A stretch of 64,000 nt of DNA from Cytobacillus eiseniae (GTDB taxonomy: Bacteria > Bacillota > Bacilli > Bacillales > Cytobacillaceae). The number at the start of each line of letters is the position of its first letter. Within the stretch, counting starts at the first letter, position 1. Positions 18,790 through 27,101 of this stretch are shown here, piece by piece. Where the stretch lies: positions 1 to 64,000 of the forward strand of contig NZ_JAGIKZ010000001.1 of NCBI RefSeq assembly GCF_017874625.1. Direction: 5' to 3'. Made by a program: the position numbers and the translations under genes. The notes under the pieces are model-generated. The model was given only the letters and a program-made list of their open reading frames with translations, was not told the origin of the DNA and searched no databases.

Positions 18790-20466
18790 ATGCTGTTTTC
18801 AAACCAAAGTCGAAATGAATTCGTTAACAAACTAACAAATGAAAAGTTTGATGTTCTAATTATTGGTGGTGGTATTACTGGAGCTGGTATCGCATTAGAT
18901 GCCACCCTTAGAGGAATGAAAGTAGCACTTGTTGAAATGCAGGATTTTTCTTCAGGGACTTCAAGTCGTTCAACGAAACTAATTCATGGCGGCCTGCGCT
19001 ATTTAAAACAATTTGAATTAAAAATGGTTGCAGAAGTAGGAAAAGAACGGGAGATTGTCTATGAAAATGGACCTCACGTCACAACCCCTGAGTGGATGCT
19101 TCTGCCGATTTATGAAGGTGGCACATTTGGAAAAATCAGCACCTCAATCGGGCTTAGAATGTATGATTTTTTAGCAGGTGTACGTAGAGCTGAGAGAAGA
19201 ACGATGCTTACGGTACAAGAAGTGATTGATAAAGAGCCGCTTATTAAGAGGGTAGGATTAAAAGGAGGGGGCTATTACGTAGAATATCGTACGGATGATG
19301 CCAGATTGACAATTGAAATAATGAAATCTGCAGCATCAAAGGGAGCGACGCTGCTTAATTATACAAAGGTTGAAAATCTACGATACGAAAATGGCAAGAT
19401 TGTTGGAGCATCTGTTTCTGATCAGCTCACGGAAGAAAGGTATGATATTCATGCCGAAATGGTGATCAATGCTGCCGGTCCGTGGGTCGATTCGATTCGG
19501 GAATTTGATGGCTCCAAAAAGGGGAAAATGCTGCAGTTAACGAAAGGAGTTCATTTAGTTTTTGATCAATCACAGTTCCCTTTAAAGCAGGCTGTATATT
19601 TTGATACGCCAGATTCACGTATGGTATTTGCTATTCCTAGGGATGGAAAAACATATGTAGGAACAACAGATACCTTTTACAGTGAGGATCCGAAAAGTCC
19701 AAAAATGACAGCGGAGGATCGTGCATACATTATACATGCGATTCATTACATGTTTCCTGAGGTGAAAATAACAGAGGAAGATGTTGAATCAAGCTGGGCT
19801 GGTGTACGGCCACTAATTTGGGAGGAAGGAAAGGATCCATCAGAAATTTCTCGAAAAGATGAGATATGGGAATCTGATTCGGGTTTGATTACAATCGCTG
19901 GCGGAAAGCTAACTGGCTATCGAAAAATGGCAGAGATGATCGTTGATGAAGTTATTAAAAAGTTTAATGAAGGAAAGAATCAATCTTTTGAGGAATGCCA
20001 AACGAAAGAATGGCCGATTTCTGGTGGGGATGTTGGCGGTTCAAGTAAATTTGGTGAATTTATCTTTAGGCAATCCGAAAAAGGGATGGATGCTGGCCTT
20101 ACGAAAGAAGAGGCGGTTTCACTTGCAGCAATGTACGGTTCAAATGTTCCAGGTATTTATCAATTCGTTGTTGATAACGGAAAAAAAGAGGCAGAAGCAG
20201 TTGGTTTGCCGGTTAAATTATGGCTTCAATTAAAGTATGCTTTAGATGAAGAAATGGCTGCCACTCCATCAGACTTTTTTATTCGCAGAACAGGCGTCTT
20301 ATTGTTTGATATCGATACAGTGAGAAAATACCAATTGGAAGTAATTGCCTATATGGCTAATTATTTTGGATGGAATCAAGTTCAGAAGGAGAAGTATTTT
20401 CAGCAATTACAGATTGAATTGAAGAACGCAACAATTCCAGTTGAAGGAAATCATGCGGGCAAATGA
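18790..20466 (+). CDS. glpD: Aerobic glycerol-3-phosphate dehydrogenase GlpD
   Basis: A 558-residue FAD enzyme that oxidises glycerol-3-phosphate to dihydroxyacetone phosphate and feeds electrons to menaquinone. It has the FAD motif IIGGGITGAGIALDA, the family signature SSRSTKLIHGGLRYLKQFE, and ITIAGGKLTGYRKMAE near the C-terminal third. Length fits B. subtilis GlpD (about 555). The start at 18790 has GGGAGGAG 7 nt upstream; the longer frame from 18697 overlaps the leader hairpin and is rejected. It completes the glycerol pathway with glpK. Confidence 0.96.
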   Translation: MLFSNQSRNEFVNKLTNEKFDVLIIGGGITGAGIALDATLRGMKVALVEMQDFSSGTSSRSTKLIHGGLRYLKQFELKMVAEVGKEREIVYENGPHVTTPEWMLLPIYEGGTFGKISTSIGLRMYDFLAGVRRAERRTMLTVQEVIDKEPLIKRVGLKGGGYYVEYRTDDARLTIEIMKSAASKGATLLNYTKVENLRYENGKIVGASVSDQLTEERYDIHAEMVINAAGPWVDSIREFDGSKKGKMLQLTKGVHLVFDQSQFPLKQAVYFDTPDSRMVFAIPRDGKTYVGTTDTFYSEDPKSPKMTAEDRAYIIHAIHYMFPEVKITEEDVESSWAGVRPLIWEEGKDPSEISRKDEIWESDSGLITIAGGKLTGYRKMAEMIVDEVIKKFNEGKNQSFEECQTKEWPISGGDVGGSSKFGEFIFRQSEKGMDAGLTKEEAVSLAAMYGSNVPGIYQFVVDNGKKEAEAVGLPVKLWLQLKYALDEEMAATPSDFFIRRTGVLLFDIDTVRKYQLEVIAYMANYFGWNQVQKEKYFQQLQIELKNATIPVEGNHAGK

Positions 20467-20573
20467 ATGATCTGCCCGCTCATGTCCGGGTTCCTGTTTA
20501 AAGTTGCTTTTACTGCTTTTTGCATACAGCTTCTCCATAAGGTTTTTATGATCAAATCTATCAAGATAGATTA

Positions 20574-20602
20574 TTAAAAAAGCCCATCATAATTGATGAG
20601 CC
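20574..20602 (-). terminator. Terminator of the DUF2500 gene
   Basis: On the minus strand, GCTCATCA pairs with TGATGGGC around ATTA and is followed by six T. Confidence 0.8.
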
Positions 20603-20603
20603 T

Positions 20604-20999
20604 TCATTGCCATCTTTCAAATCCAAGATAACGAGTGCCTTGGAATGTCAGTTTTCCAAAGTCACCTTCTGCGAGTTGGCCATATTCATTGCCACTCACG
20701 ATAAATTCCATTCGATCTCCGCTATCTACTTCAAAAGTGGCATAATAAGTAGTTGATGAATGATGGTGTACATGATTATTATCTTGGTGAGCATTCCTAT
20801 TCACCTGTGTTCGTTTTGTTATAAATTTAGCATTCACATCTAATACAGGCTGCTTATTATTATAACTCCATTGCTTTATTCCTTTAATTACTGTAAAAAT
20901 AATCATGGCAAAAACAAATACAAAGATAAATGGAAAGATAAATGACATGATTGAAAACATATTAAAACCCATCCCAAATCCTGAATCGAACATCCCCAT
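20604..20999 (-). CDS. DUF2500 membrane protein
   Basis: A 131-residue protein with one N-terminal transmembrane helix (about residues 13-40) and a soluble DUF2500 domain: VNAKFITKRTQV, then TYYATFEVDSGDRMEF and the ending GKLTFQGTRYLGFERW. The His-rich linker (HQDNNHVHHHSS) is common in this family. Function is unknown; relatives occur in many Firmicutes. Single-gene unit with its own terminator; its 5' side faces the candidate small RNA. Confidence 0.85.
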   Translation of the reverse strand: MGMFDSGFGMGFNMFSIMSFIFPFIFVFVFAMIIFTVIKGIKQWSYNNKQPVLDVNAKFITKRTQVNRNAHQDNNHVHHHSSTTYYATFEVDSGDRMEFIVSGNEYGQLAEGDFGKLTFQGTRYLGFERWQ

Positions 21000-21074
21000 A
21001 ATCTATATTCCTCCTCTATAACAAATTATACGTTTTTAAAATGATAATGTTTCAAAAAAAAATGCTATATTAAT

Positions 21075-21103
21075 TTGACAACTCAATAATAATTAGATAT
21101 AAT
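21075..21103 (+). promoter_or_regulatory. Consensus SigA promoter of candidate small RNA
   Basis: TTGACA (21075-21080), a 17-bp spacer and TATAAT (21098-21103) match the SigA consensus at all twelve positions. No ORF with a ribosome site starts downstream; a hairpin with a T-run ends about 85-90 nt later. Confidence 0.85.
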
Positions 21104-21109
21104 ATGGGA

Positions 21110-21195
21110 GTTGTATTCGAAAAGCGATGATGTAGACGTGAATGGAACAAATGATTGATTTTCTAATTGTTTGTTAAAATGCCGTCTTTTTTTAT
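21110..21195 (+). ncRNA. Candidate small RNA, about 85 nt
   Basis: The predicted start is near 21110, from the promoter at 21075-21103. The transcript would end in a hairpin with AGACG (21134-21138) paired to CGTCT (21183-21187) and an inner AACAAATGATT/AATTGTTTGTT stem with G-U pairs, followed by seven T, ATTTT. GCGAT at 21124 could also pair with ATCGC at 21199. No start codon with a ribosome site is seen within it. The next gene on the strand is 700 bp away, so it is not an obvious leader. No known RNA family recognised. Confidence 0.6.
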
Positions 21196-21483
21196 TTTAT
21201 CGCAATGATAATCGTGCTCTCTAAGATTATAGCCGAGCAAAAGGTTTAGAGCTAAGAATAATTATGTGGACAACAGTTTTGTTGAATTTCTTCTTAAGTC
21301 ATCATCTGAAAAACCAGAGAAGACCTCGCTTTAACACTTCTAATTTTTTTACACACTATGTGAAAGATCAAAAGAGAGTAACTTTTCCCAATTTGTATAT
21401 TTTGTTATACCTGATTCTCGCTGGCACGGCCTAGGAGTCGTAAGGATGGAAGAGAGGAAGGGCTTTCATTGTTTTAGGTTAAA

Positions 21484-21656
21484 AGAAATGCTGAAGCGCC
21501 TTCGGAACAATCATAATAGAGATTGTTCCTTCGGGGATTACTCACAGGAGTTTCCCTTTGTCTGGCAAGCACAAGTCTAATCATCCGGAAAGATGTTTTT
21601 CTTTTCTGGAAGGATTGCTTTGTGACCTTGAGGGGCAGGCGCTGAGCTAGACAAAA
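21484..21656 (-). repeat. Dispersed Bacillaceae repeat B, copy 2 (inverted)
   Basis: On the minus strand it begins TGTCTAGCTCAGCGCCTG and ends GAAGGCGCTTCAGCATTTC, the same boundary pattern as copy 1. It contains an internal hairpin, GGAACAATC with GATTGTTCC (21504-21532). The 220 bp before it (21200-21483) show no gene or clear signal. Confidence 0.65.
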
Positions 21657-21713
21657 AGTGAATTTTCGGATATATCGATAATCATCATGCATTCTCATGA
21701 ATAAAAAAAAGAA

Positions 21714-21742
21714 TTGACAATTGAGGTCAATGCAATTATGAT
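21714..21742 (+). promoter_or_regulatory. SigA promoter of the first csp gene
   Basis: TTGACA (21714-21719), 17-bp spacer, TATGAT (21737-21742). The predicted start near 21750 gives a leader of about 150 nt, as expected for cold-shock genes whose long leaders are temperature-responsive. Confidence 0.85.
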
Positions 21743-21783
21743 TAGGTTAACGCTAAAGTACGTTATATATTTTTTGGATAAGT

Positions 21784-21846
21784 AGTCGTAGCTGCAATGA
21801 AATGTAGGCGATTTAATCCTCATTTTATTGCAATGCGACTTTTTTA
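21784..21846 (+). promoter_or_regulatory. Terminator-like hairpin in the csp leader
   Basis: GTCGTAGCTGCAATGAAATG pairs with CATTTTATTGCAATGCGAC around a 16-nt loop, followed at once by six T. It lies inside the csp leader, 55 nt before the start codon, so it would act as an attenuator unless another promoter follows. A weak second -10 (TATAAT, 21859-21864) lies after it. Confidence 0.65.
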
Positions 21847-21901
21847 TGTTTAAGTTTATATAATCAAGACTTATAGTGAACACATTTTTGGAGGTAATCA
21901 C

Positions 21902-22102
21902 ATGAACACAGGTAAAGTAAAATGGTTTAATGCAGAAAAAGGTTTTGGATTCATCGAATCATCAGAAGGTCAAGATGTATTCGTACACTTCTCAGCTATT
22001 CAATCTGAAGGTTTCAAAACTTTAGAAGAAGGCCAAGCTGTAACTTTCGAAATCGTTGAAGGTAACCGTGGACCACAAGCTGCTAATGTAGAAAAAGCAT
22101 AA
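21902..22102 (+). CDS. Cold-shock protein, CspA family (copy 1)
   Basis: A 66-residue single cold-shock domain that binds single-stranded RNA and DNA and keeps mRNA unfolded. RNP1 (KGFGFI) and RNP2 (VFVHF) are intact, with the N-terminal [11 protein letters not shown]. The closest named relatives are the B. subtilis CspB/CspC/CspD proteins. TTGGAGGT precedes the ATG. Long structured leader upstream; strong terminator after. It lies directly before the DEAD-box helicase gene, with a second csp after it. Confidence 0.95.
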   Translation: MNTGKVKWFNAEKGFGFIESSEGQDVFVHFSAIQSEGFKTLEEGQAVTFEIVEGNRGPQAANVEKA

Positions 22103-22116
22103 TCATGCGATAAATG

Positions 22117-22150
22117 AAGTGATGCATGTCAGTCATGCATCACTTTTTTA
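22117..22150 (+). terminator. Terminator of csp copy 1
   Basis: AAGTGATGCATG pairs with CATGCATCACTT around TCAGT, followed by TTTT. Confidence 0.9.
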
Positions 22151-22416
22151 CGTTATTTTTTCTCCACTTTGTATTCTTCATTCTTCTCCTCAAAAGAGAA
22201 TCCATCCATTGTTTGCTTTTTCGGAATGATTATTTCACCTTTTCCTCGGGAGCGATTTGGAAAAAAGGCTCTAATGAACAATATCTAAATGGGAAGCAAA
22301 AGACCATTAGATCAAGTAAAAGAGATGCAAACTGGAAAACCTATTAACGTAGATAATGAATTATAGAAAACTGGAAAACCTATAGTAAGGTTATATAATA
22401 AGGAGGAACAAACACT
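22151..22416. other. cshA upstream region with a 16-bp direct repeat
   Basis: No supported gene; an ORF at 22126-22347 begins inside the csp terminator and lacks a ribosome site. AAACTGGAAAACCTAT occurs twice, at 22329-22344 and 22368-22383, exactly 39 bp apart. The second copy ends about 34 bp before the helicase start, so the pair may be a protein-binding or RNA-level control site. Confidence 0.6.
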
Positions 22417-23886
22417 TTGACAACTTTTTCAGATTTTAGTCTTAGTAATGAATTAGTAAAAGCACTTTCCAATATGGGGTTTGAGGAACCGACTCCAATC
22501 CAAGCACAGGCTATTCCTATTGGGTTAAAAGGAAAAGACATGATTGGTCAGGCTCAAACGGGTACAGGTAAAACGACTGCGTTTGGTGTGCCTTTATTAG
22601 AACAGATCGATAAAGAGGAAGGGATTCAAGGCCTTGTCCTAGCACCTACACGTGAACTTGCTGTTCAGGTAGCAGAAGAATTAAATCGTATCGGTCAAGT
22701 GAAGGGCATCAAAACGTTACCAATATATGGCGGACAGGATATTAATCGTCAAATTCGCGGCTTAAAAAATCGTCCTCATATCATTGCTGCTACACCAGGA
22801 AGACTTATTGATCATATTGAAAGAAAGACAATTCGTCTTAGCAATATTAAAATGGTTGTCCTTGATGAAGCAGATGAAATGTTAAATATGGGCTTTATTG
22901 AAGATATTGAGAGAATTCTTAGTGAAATTAAAGGAGAACGCCAAACAATGCTGTTCTCTGCAACAATGCCACGAAGAATCCAAACGCTTGCTGAGAAATT
23001 CATGCAAGAGCCAGAGTTAGTTAAGATTAAAGCAAAAGAAATGACAGTTACAAACATTGAACAACATTATATGGAAGTGCATGAGAAACAAAAATTTGAT
23101 GTTCTCTGCAGTCTTTTAGATATTCAATCTCCTGAGCTTGCGATTGTATTCGGTCGTACAAAACGCAGAGTGGACGAAGTGGTTGAAGGTTTAATTAAAC
23201 GTGGATATTCTGCAGAAGGAATACATGGCGATATCCCTCAATCAAAGCGTGATCAGGTCATCCGTCGTTTCAAAGAGCAAACCATTGATATCATGGTTGC
23301 AACAGATGTAGCAGCAAGGGGACTAGATATTAGTGGTGTATCACATGTGTATAATTTTGATATCCCTCAAGATCCTGAAAGCTATGTTCACAGAATTGGG
23401 AGAACTGGCCGTGCAGGAAACAAAGGGATTGCGGTTACGTTCGTGTCTCCAAGAGAGATTGATCATTTGAAAATTATTGAAAACGTAACAAAGAGCAAAA
23501 TGGCGAAAAAACCGGTGCCATCATTTAAAGATGTGCTAATTGGTAATCAACAAGCTACAATTAATAAACTTATGGCAGTTATTGAAAATGAAGAGCATAC
23601 TGACTATAAGAGAACAGCCGAAAATCTACTTGAAGATACAGATTCAGTTTCATTGTTAGCGGCTGCCTTAAAACTACTTACGAAAGATCCTGACGTAACA
23701 CCTGTTAAATTAACAGCTGTTGAGCCTGTGCGTGTGAGAAAACCACGTGGGGATCGTAGTGGTAGTGGTGACAGAAAACGATACAGTGATCGTGGCAGAG
23801 ATCGCAATAGAACTAGTGGTGGCGGAAGAGACAGGAATAGAGATAGAGATAGAAGAAGAAGCAATAGTCCTCGCAGCAGTAAATAA
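22417..23886 (+). CDS. cshA: DEAD-box ATP-dependent RNA helicase (CshA-like)
   Basis: A 489-residue RNA helicase. The nine-motif core is complete: Q-motif ([11 protein letters not shown]), motif [24 protein letters not shown] in [28 protein letters not shown] and HRIGRTGR. The C-terminal tail from about residue 430 is Arg/Gly/Ser/Asp-rich (repeats of DRGRDRNR type), as in CshA, which works in mRNA decay and ribosome assembly in the cold. The start is TTG, with AAGGAGG about 11 nt upstream. It sits between two csp genes, which fits the known helicase-cold-shock-protein partnership. Confidence 0.93.
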   Translation: MTTFSDFSLSNELVKALSNMGFEEPTPIQAQAIPIGLKGKDMIGQAQTGTGKTTAFGVPLLEQIDKEEGIQGLVLAPTRELAVQVAEELNRIGQVKGIKTLPIYGGQDINRQIRGLKNRPHIIAATPGRLIDHIERKTIRLSNIKMVVLDEADEMLNMGFIEDIERILSEIKGERQTMLFSATMPRRIQTLAEKFMQEPELVKIKAKEMTVTNIEQHYMEVHEKQKFDVLCSLLDIQSPELAIVFGRTKRRVDEVVEGLIKRGYSAEGIHGDIPQSKRDQVIRRFKEQTIDIMVATDVAARGLDISGVSHVYNFDIPQDPESYVHRIGRTGRAGNKGIAVTFVSPREIDHLKIIENVTKSKMAKKPVPSFKDVLIGNQQATINKLMAVIENEEHTDYKRTAENLLEDTDSVSLLAAALKLLTKDPDVTPVKLTAVEPVRVRKPRGDRSGSGDRKRYSDRGRDRNRTSGGGRDRNRDRDRRRSNSPRSSK

Positions 23887-24034
23887 AGGATAGCCTTCGG
23901 ATTCGTATGTCATCTATGAAAGAAAAATTAATTTTCTCCTAAATGTATGGATAGAATGATTTCGAATGAGCCATACTACTAGATGCAGGATATTTTATAT
24001 CACTGTTAGTGATTCATATTTAGGAGGATTTGAA

Positions 24035-24235
24035 ATGGCAACAGGTAAAGTAAAATGGTTTAACTCAGAAAAGGGCTTTGGGTTTATTGAAGTTGAAGGT
24101 GGAGAAGATGTTTTTGTTCACTATTCAGCGATTCAAACGGAAGGCTTTAAAACACTTGATGAAGGTCAGGAAGTTAATTTTGACATAGAAGAAGGCCAGC
24201 GTGGCCCTCAAGCTGTTAATGTGACGAAAGCTTAA
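24035..24235 (+). CDS. Cold-shock protein, CspA family (copy 2)
   Basis: A 66-residue cold-shock domain protein similar to copy 1 at 21902, with KGFGFI and VFVHY RNP motifs. The DNA differs at many codons, so this is an older duplication and not a recent copy. The start at 24035 follows TAGGAGG; the longer frame from 23966 has no site. ATCACTGTTAGTGAT (about 24000-24014), a palindrome, lies just before the ribosome site and could be an operator or leader stem. Confidence 0.95.
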   Translation: MATGKVKWFNSEKGFGFIEVEGGEDVFVHYSAIQTEGFKTLDEGQEVNFDIEEGQRGPQAVNVTKA

Positions 24236-24244
24236 ACCATAATG

Positions 24245-24277
24245 AATAAAAAGAGTCCGAACAGGGCTCTTTTTATT
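24245..24277. terminator. Terminator of csp copy 2
   Basis: AATAAAAAGAG pairs with CTCTTTTTATT; an inner CC/GG pair tightens the loop. Confidence 0.85.
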
Positions 24278-24331
24278 ATCAGAAAGCTGTATTTCCATTT
24301 TGTCTACTTAATCTGAGTTATGTTAGAAAAA

Positions 24332-24573
24332 GGCTAAATTCTAAAAGATTGTTGCTTTTGAAAGAAATGTTTGTATAGATATGGATGACAAAAAAGCTCG
24401 GTTGATTGGAGCGGAAGGTGCGAGATCCTCGAAAATGCTGTCGCATTTCCTTCGTGCGGTGTGAATTCTAAGTAGTATACTCAGCGCCCACCCCGCGGAA
24501 AGGGAGCACATGTACGCGGAAATCAACCTTTACCAACTGCATCTTAATTAGTAACAATGTTTGCAAAAACAGG
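24332..24573. repeat. MITE-like dispersed repeat A, copy 2 (short form)
   Basis: About 242 bp. It shares with copy 1 the left end (TTCTAAAAGATTGTTGCTTTT without the final base), the GGTTGATTGGAGCGGAAGG and GGAAATCAACCTTTACCAAC blocks, and the right end AACAATGTTTGC. It lacks about 70 bp of the core between ATTCTAAG and CTCAGCGCCC. It fills the gap between csp copy 2 and the next gene; no coding capacity. Confidence 0.75.
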
Positions 24574-24694
24574 ATAGAAAAAAAGGAAAGCATACTTATA
24601 TTCTTTTAGGAGTCAAAATAGTCTTCAATCTGGTTTTATATTAGTAGGAATGCTGGATTATTTATGGTAGATTAGTTTGGAAGGGGGAATAGAA

Positions 24695-25102
24695 ATGAAA
24701 GAATTTACAGTTCAATTCCATAAAGAGGATCAAATTGAATCAATGAAGGTAAAAAAGTTAAGTGAAACTGATTTTGAGCGATTAACTGAAGGTGGAACAA
24801 GACATTTATTCGAATTAGATACAAATATCGGATTTTTTATTTATTTTGATGCTGTTGATGAAAATGGGGAAGAATCTTATATGGTTCTTCAATATGAGGA
24901 AGACAATGAAGATCCAACTGCATGCTATGCATTTGAATTAAAGGATTTCTATCAATTCGCTGCCCTTCATCTAAATGATCTTGAGTTTAATGAAGAAAAT
25001 GAGCTCCAGGAAGAGGATGAAGAAGCTTATAGTCCGATTCATCATTTAGCTCATCTTATGTATCATATTGTTGAGGATGGAAAAGAAATCGAGGTTGAAT
25101 AA
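24695..25102 (+). CDS. Acidic hypothetical cytosolic protein
   Basis: A 135-residue, strongly acidic protein without signal peptide or membrane segment. It resembles Bacillus proteins annotated only as cytosolic protein. The middle has an FFIYFDAVDENGEESY beta-like region, and the end is Glu-rich with HHLAHLMYHI. I cannot assign a function. The start at 24695 follows AAGGGGGAA. It converges on the DUF6509 gene across a shared terminator. Confidence 0.7.
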   Translation: MKEFTVQFHKEDQIESMKVKKLSETDFERLTEGGTRHLFELDTNIGFFIYFDAVDENGEESYMVLQYEEDNEDPTACYAFELKDFYQFAALHLNDLEFNEENELQEEDEEAYSPIHHLAHLMYHIVEDGKEIEVE

Positions 25103-25104
25103 GA

Positions 25105-25133
25105 AAATAGAGCAGGCGATGCCTGCTCTATTT
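25105..25133. terminator. Two-way terminator
   Basis: AAATAGAGCAGGC pairs perfectly with GCCTGCTCTATTT around GAT. It abuts the stop codon of the DUF6509 gene. Confidence 0.9.
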
Positions 25134-25421
25134 CTATTCTTCGGTATGTAATAGCTGGTTGTTGCAAAAAATTGTGACCTCTTTTTCTTCTTCTTCATCA
25201 AGTGCAAATTCTAGTATTGTATCAGCAGATAAGAAGTGATAGTTCAGTATTCGGCTGTCATCTTCATTTTTATAAAAAAGAACTCGAAGCTGTACTCCGT
25301 TTTCAGAATATAATTCATCATCTTCATCCACCTCAATATCTAAAAAGAATTCAAAGCGGTCGCCAATTAATATACCTGTGGGATCAATTAATTGCTCTAC
25401 AGAGAAGCTTGTGATCTTCAT
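25134..25421 (-). CDS. DUF6509 protein
   Basis: A 95-residue acidic protein. The start MKITSFSVEQLIDPTGIL and the middle GDRFEFFLDIEVDEDDELYS match the DUF6509 pattern of Bacillus small proteins. Function unknown. The start at 25421 is favoured, 8 nt after AAGGA; an in-frame ATG three codons earlier overlaps the ribosome site. Confidence 0.75.
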   Translation of the reverse strand: MKITSFSVEQLIDPTGILIGDRFEFFLDIEVDEDDELYSENGVQLRVLFYKNEDDSRILNYHFLSADTILEFALDEEEEKEVTIFCNNQLLHTEE

Positions 25422-25576
25422 ATGTTCCATCCTTCCGTATTAAAACATTTTCTTTCCTCAACTAAAACATTATACACTTTTCCCTTAACGATAGGATAGT
25501 ATTACATAAATTCGGAAAGTTTTATCTTTCTTATATGTGAAGGCCGTTCCTTTCATCCTATTATAAGTGTAAGATT

Positions 25577-25605
25577 TTGACGTTTAAGAAAATTTATGTT
25601 ATACT
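25577..25605 (+). promoter_or_regulatory. SigA promoter of ydjO
   Basis: TTGACG (25577-25582), 17-bp spacer, TATACT (25600-25605). The predicted leader is about 135 nt. Confidence 0.8.
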
Positions 25606-25650
25606 AGTTGTGATGAGTTGTATATTATTGAAAATTAGTTGCCCATAATT

Positions 25651-25706
25651 CACTTGTTATTTAGAGTTGATATTTTTTATGTCCTTTATGTAACAAGTGT
25701 TTTTAT
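25651..25706 (+). promoter_or_regulatory. Terminator-like hairpin in the ydjO leader
   Basis: CACTTGTTA (25651-25659) pairs with TAACAAGTG (25691-25699), followed by TTTTTATTTTT. It sits between promoter and ribosome site, the same order as in the first csp leader. Confidence 0.6.
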
Positions 25707-25745
25707 TTTTGAAACAGGGGTCGACTCTTTTAGGAGGTGCCTTCT

Positions 25746-25958
25746 ATGGCAATGGGTTTTGGAAGAAAAAACACAGAAGAAATTAAATTAGAAGTGGTAA
25801 AGGTTTGGGAATGCACTTCAGAGAATTGTAATTGCTGGGTCAGAGATAATTTCAAAAGCGGTGAAAATCCAACTTGTCCAATCTGCAAAAGCGATATGGC
25901 AGAGACGACAAAAGAGCTACAGGTTGTCAATAACAATAGTATCTATTCAAACAATTGA
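25746..25958 (+). CDS. ydjO: YdjO-like cold-inducible zinc-ribbon protein
   Basis: A 70-residue protein like B. subtilis YdjO, a cold-inducible protein. Two cysteine pairs, CTSENCNCW and CPICKSD, form a likely zinc ribbon around WVRDNF. The start at 25746 follows AGGAGGTG by 6 nt. A consensus SigA promoter and a long leader with a terminator-like hairpin lie upstream, resembling the first csp gene about 4 kb earlier, which suggests cold control by leader RNA. A terminator follows. Confidence 0.85.
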   Translation: MAMGFGRKNTEEIKLEVVKVWECTSENCNCWVRDNFKSGENPTCPICKSDMAETTKELQVVNNNSIYSNN

Positions 25959-25970
25959 TATACAGCAGTG

Positions 25971-25997
25971 GAGGGCGAGATTTCGGCCCTCTTTTTT
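25971..25997 (+). terminator. Terminator of ydjO
   Basis: GAGGGC pairs with GCCCTC around GAGATTTCG and is followed by six T. Confidence 0.85.
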
Positions 25998-26164
25998 ATT
26001 TCCTAAAGCTATCCATAAACTTGCTGTGTAAAGATTACTTTACTACAAATTGATCAATTAGTTCAAATGAACGCTATTCTGACTCGATCATTAAACACTT
26101 TTGGTATAGTTTTCTAGCGGTTACACAAACTAATGAATATGAATGTTAGTGGAAGTGAGTCAAA

Positions 26165-26995
26165 TTGATCAACCTTATTTGGTATTTGATATTAGTTATT
26201 TTGAGCATTGGAATCATCCTCTTTATGTATAGAAAAAAGGATTTCAAAAAAAATCTAGCTTTGTATTTCATCGTTATTGGACTCGCATATTTATTGGAAA
26301 ACGTTGTTCTTATTTATGGGAATGCTTACGCGTATTATCCAAAAGTATTTTCAGTGCAATGGTTTGACTCTATTTTTGGGGCAACTGTTTCACAAGCTGC
26401 CTTTATACCTAGTGTAATGATGGTTGTTGGTGCCTTTCAATTGACGACCAAATGGGTATTACTCATTTTAGTTGCCATTGCTTTTATTGAGGAATTATTT
26501 TTATCTATCGGGATATATGAACATTTTTGGTGGGAGACAGTATATACAATTGTTATTTTATTTATTGCTACTTTTGTGATTAAATGGTTGCGGAGAAGCT
26601 TGAACAATCCGCCTGCCTGGATTCGATATGTGACAATCTTTATGACAATCACAGCACTGATTCAATCAGCATCCTTTTATTTATCAACAATTTTTGAAAT
26701 TCACTGGTTTTCAATAGGATTTTTTACTTCCATTTATCAAGATCATCTACTTGCTGATGCTATTTTTAGGGTGCTTTATACCTTTCCTTTAACGTATATT
26801 GTACTTTATTCATACAATAAATTTACACTCGTCTGCTTATTTTTTGCAGACATTCTTATCAAATTATTATTAATACAAAGTGGGATATTATCTATCATAA
26901 ATTTCGGAGCACTCATTGCCTTCAGTGCATTGTTACTCATAAATATTTGGATCGTAAAAAGGGTTGAAGAATATTTATTTCCTCATTTGTCTTAG
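26165..26995 (+). CDS. Polytopic membrane protein, function unknown
   Basis: A 276-residue protein with seven or eight hydrophobic segments and few charged residues. Conserved-looking polar positions include YLLENVVLIYGNAYAYYPK and EHFWWETVY. I do not recognise the family. The start is TTG with GGAAGTGAG 6 nt upstream. A hairpin (AGCCGCTC/GAGTGGCT) follows. The next gene, a TVP38-type protein, is on the same strand but has its own promoter. Confidence 0.6.
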   Translation: MINLIWYLILVILSIGIILFMYRKKDFKKNLALYFIVIGLAYLLENVVLIYGNAYAYYPKVFSVQWFDSIFGATVSQAAFIPSVMMVVGAFQLTTKWVLLILVAIAFIEELFLSIGIYEHFWWETVYTIVILFIATFVIKWLRRSLNNPPAWIRYVTIFMTITALIQSASFYLSTIFEIHWFSIGFFTSIYQDHLLADAIFRVLYTFPLTYIVLYSYNKFTLVCLFFADILIKLLLIQSGILSIINFGALIAFSALLLINIWIVKRVEEYLFPHLS

Positions 26996-27015
26996 TGTAT
27001 ATAGATTTAAAGTTG

Positions 27016-27046
27016 TAGCCGCTCAGAATTGAGTGGCTATTTATTT
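27016..27046 (+). terminator. Probable terminator
   Basis: AGCCGCTC pairs with GAGTGGCT around AGAATT, followed by ATTTATTTG; the T-run is interrupted. Confidence 0.6.
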
Positions 27047-27101
27047 GAAAATTTCCTTGTTCTATTGAAAAATCCTTATAATTGTTTCATGCAAATTTGA
27101 T

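Noticed and set aside
22126-22347. 73-residue ORF after csp copy 1
   Set aside because: It begins inside the csp terminator and has no ribosome site.
23604-23913. Minus-strand ORFs over the helicase tail
   Set aside because: They are shadows of the low-complexity Arg/Gly/Ser codons.
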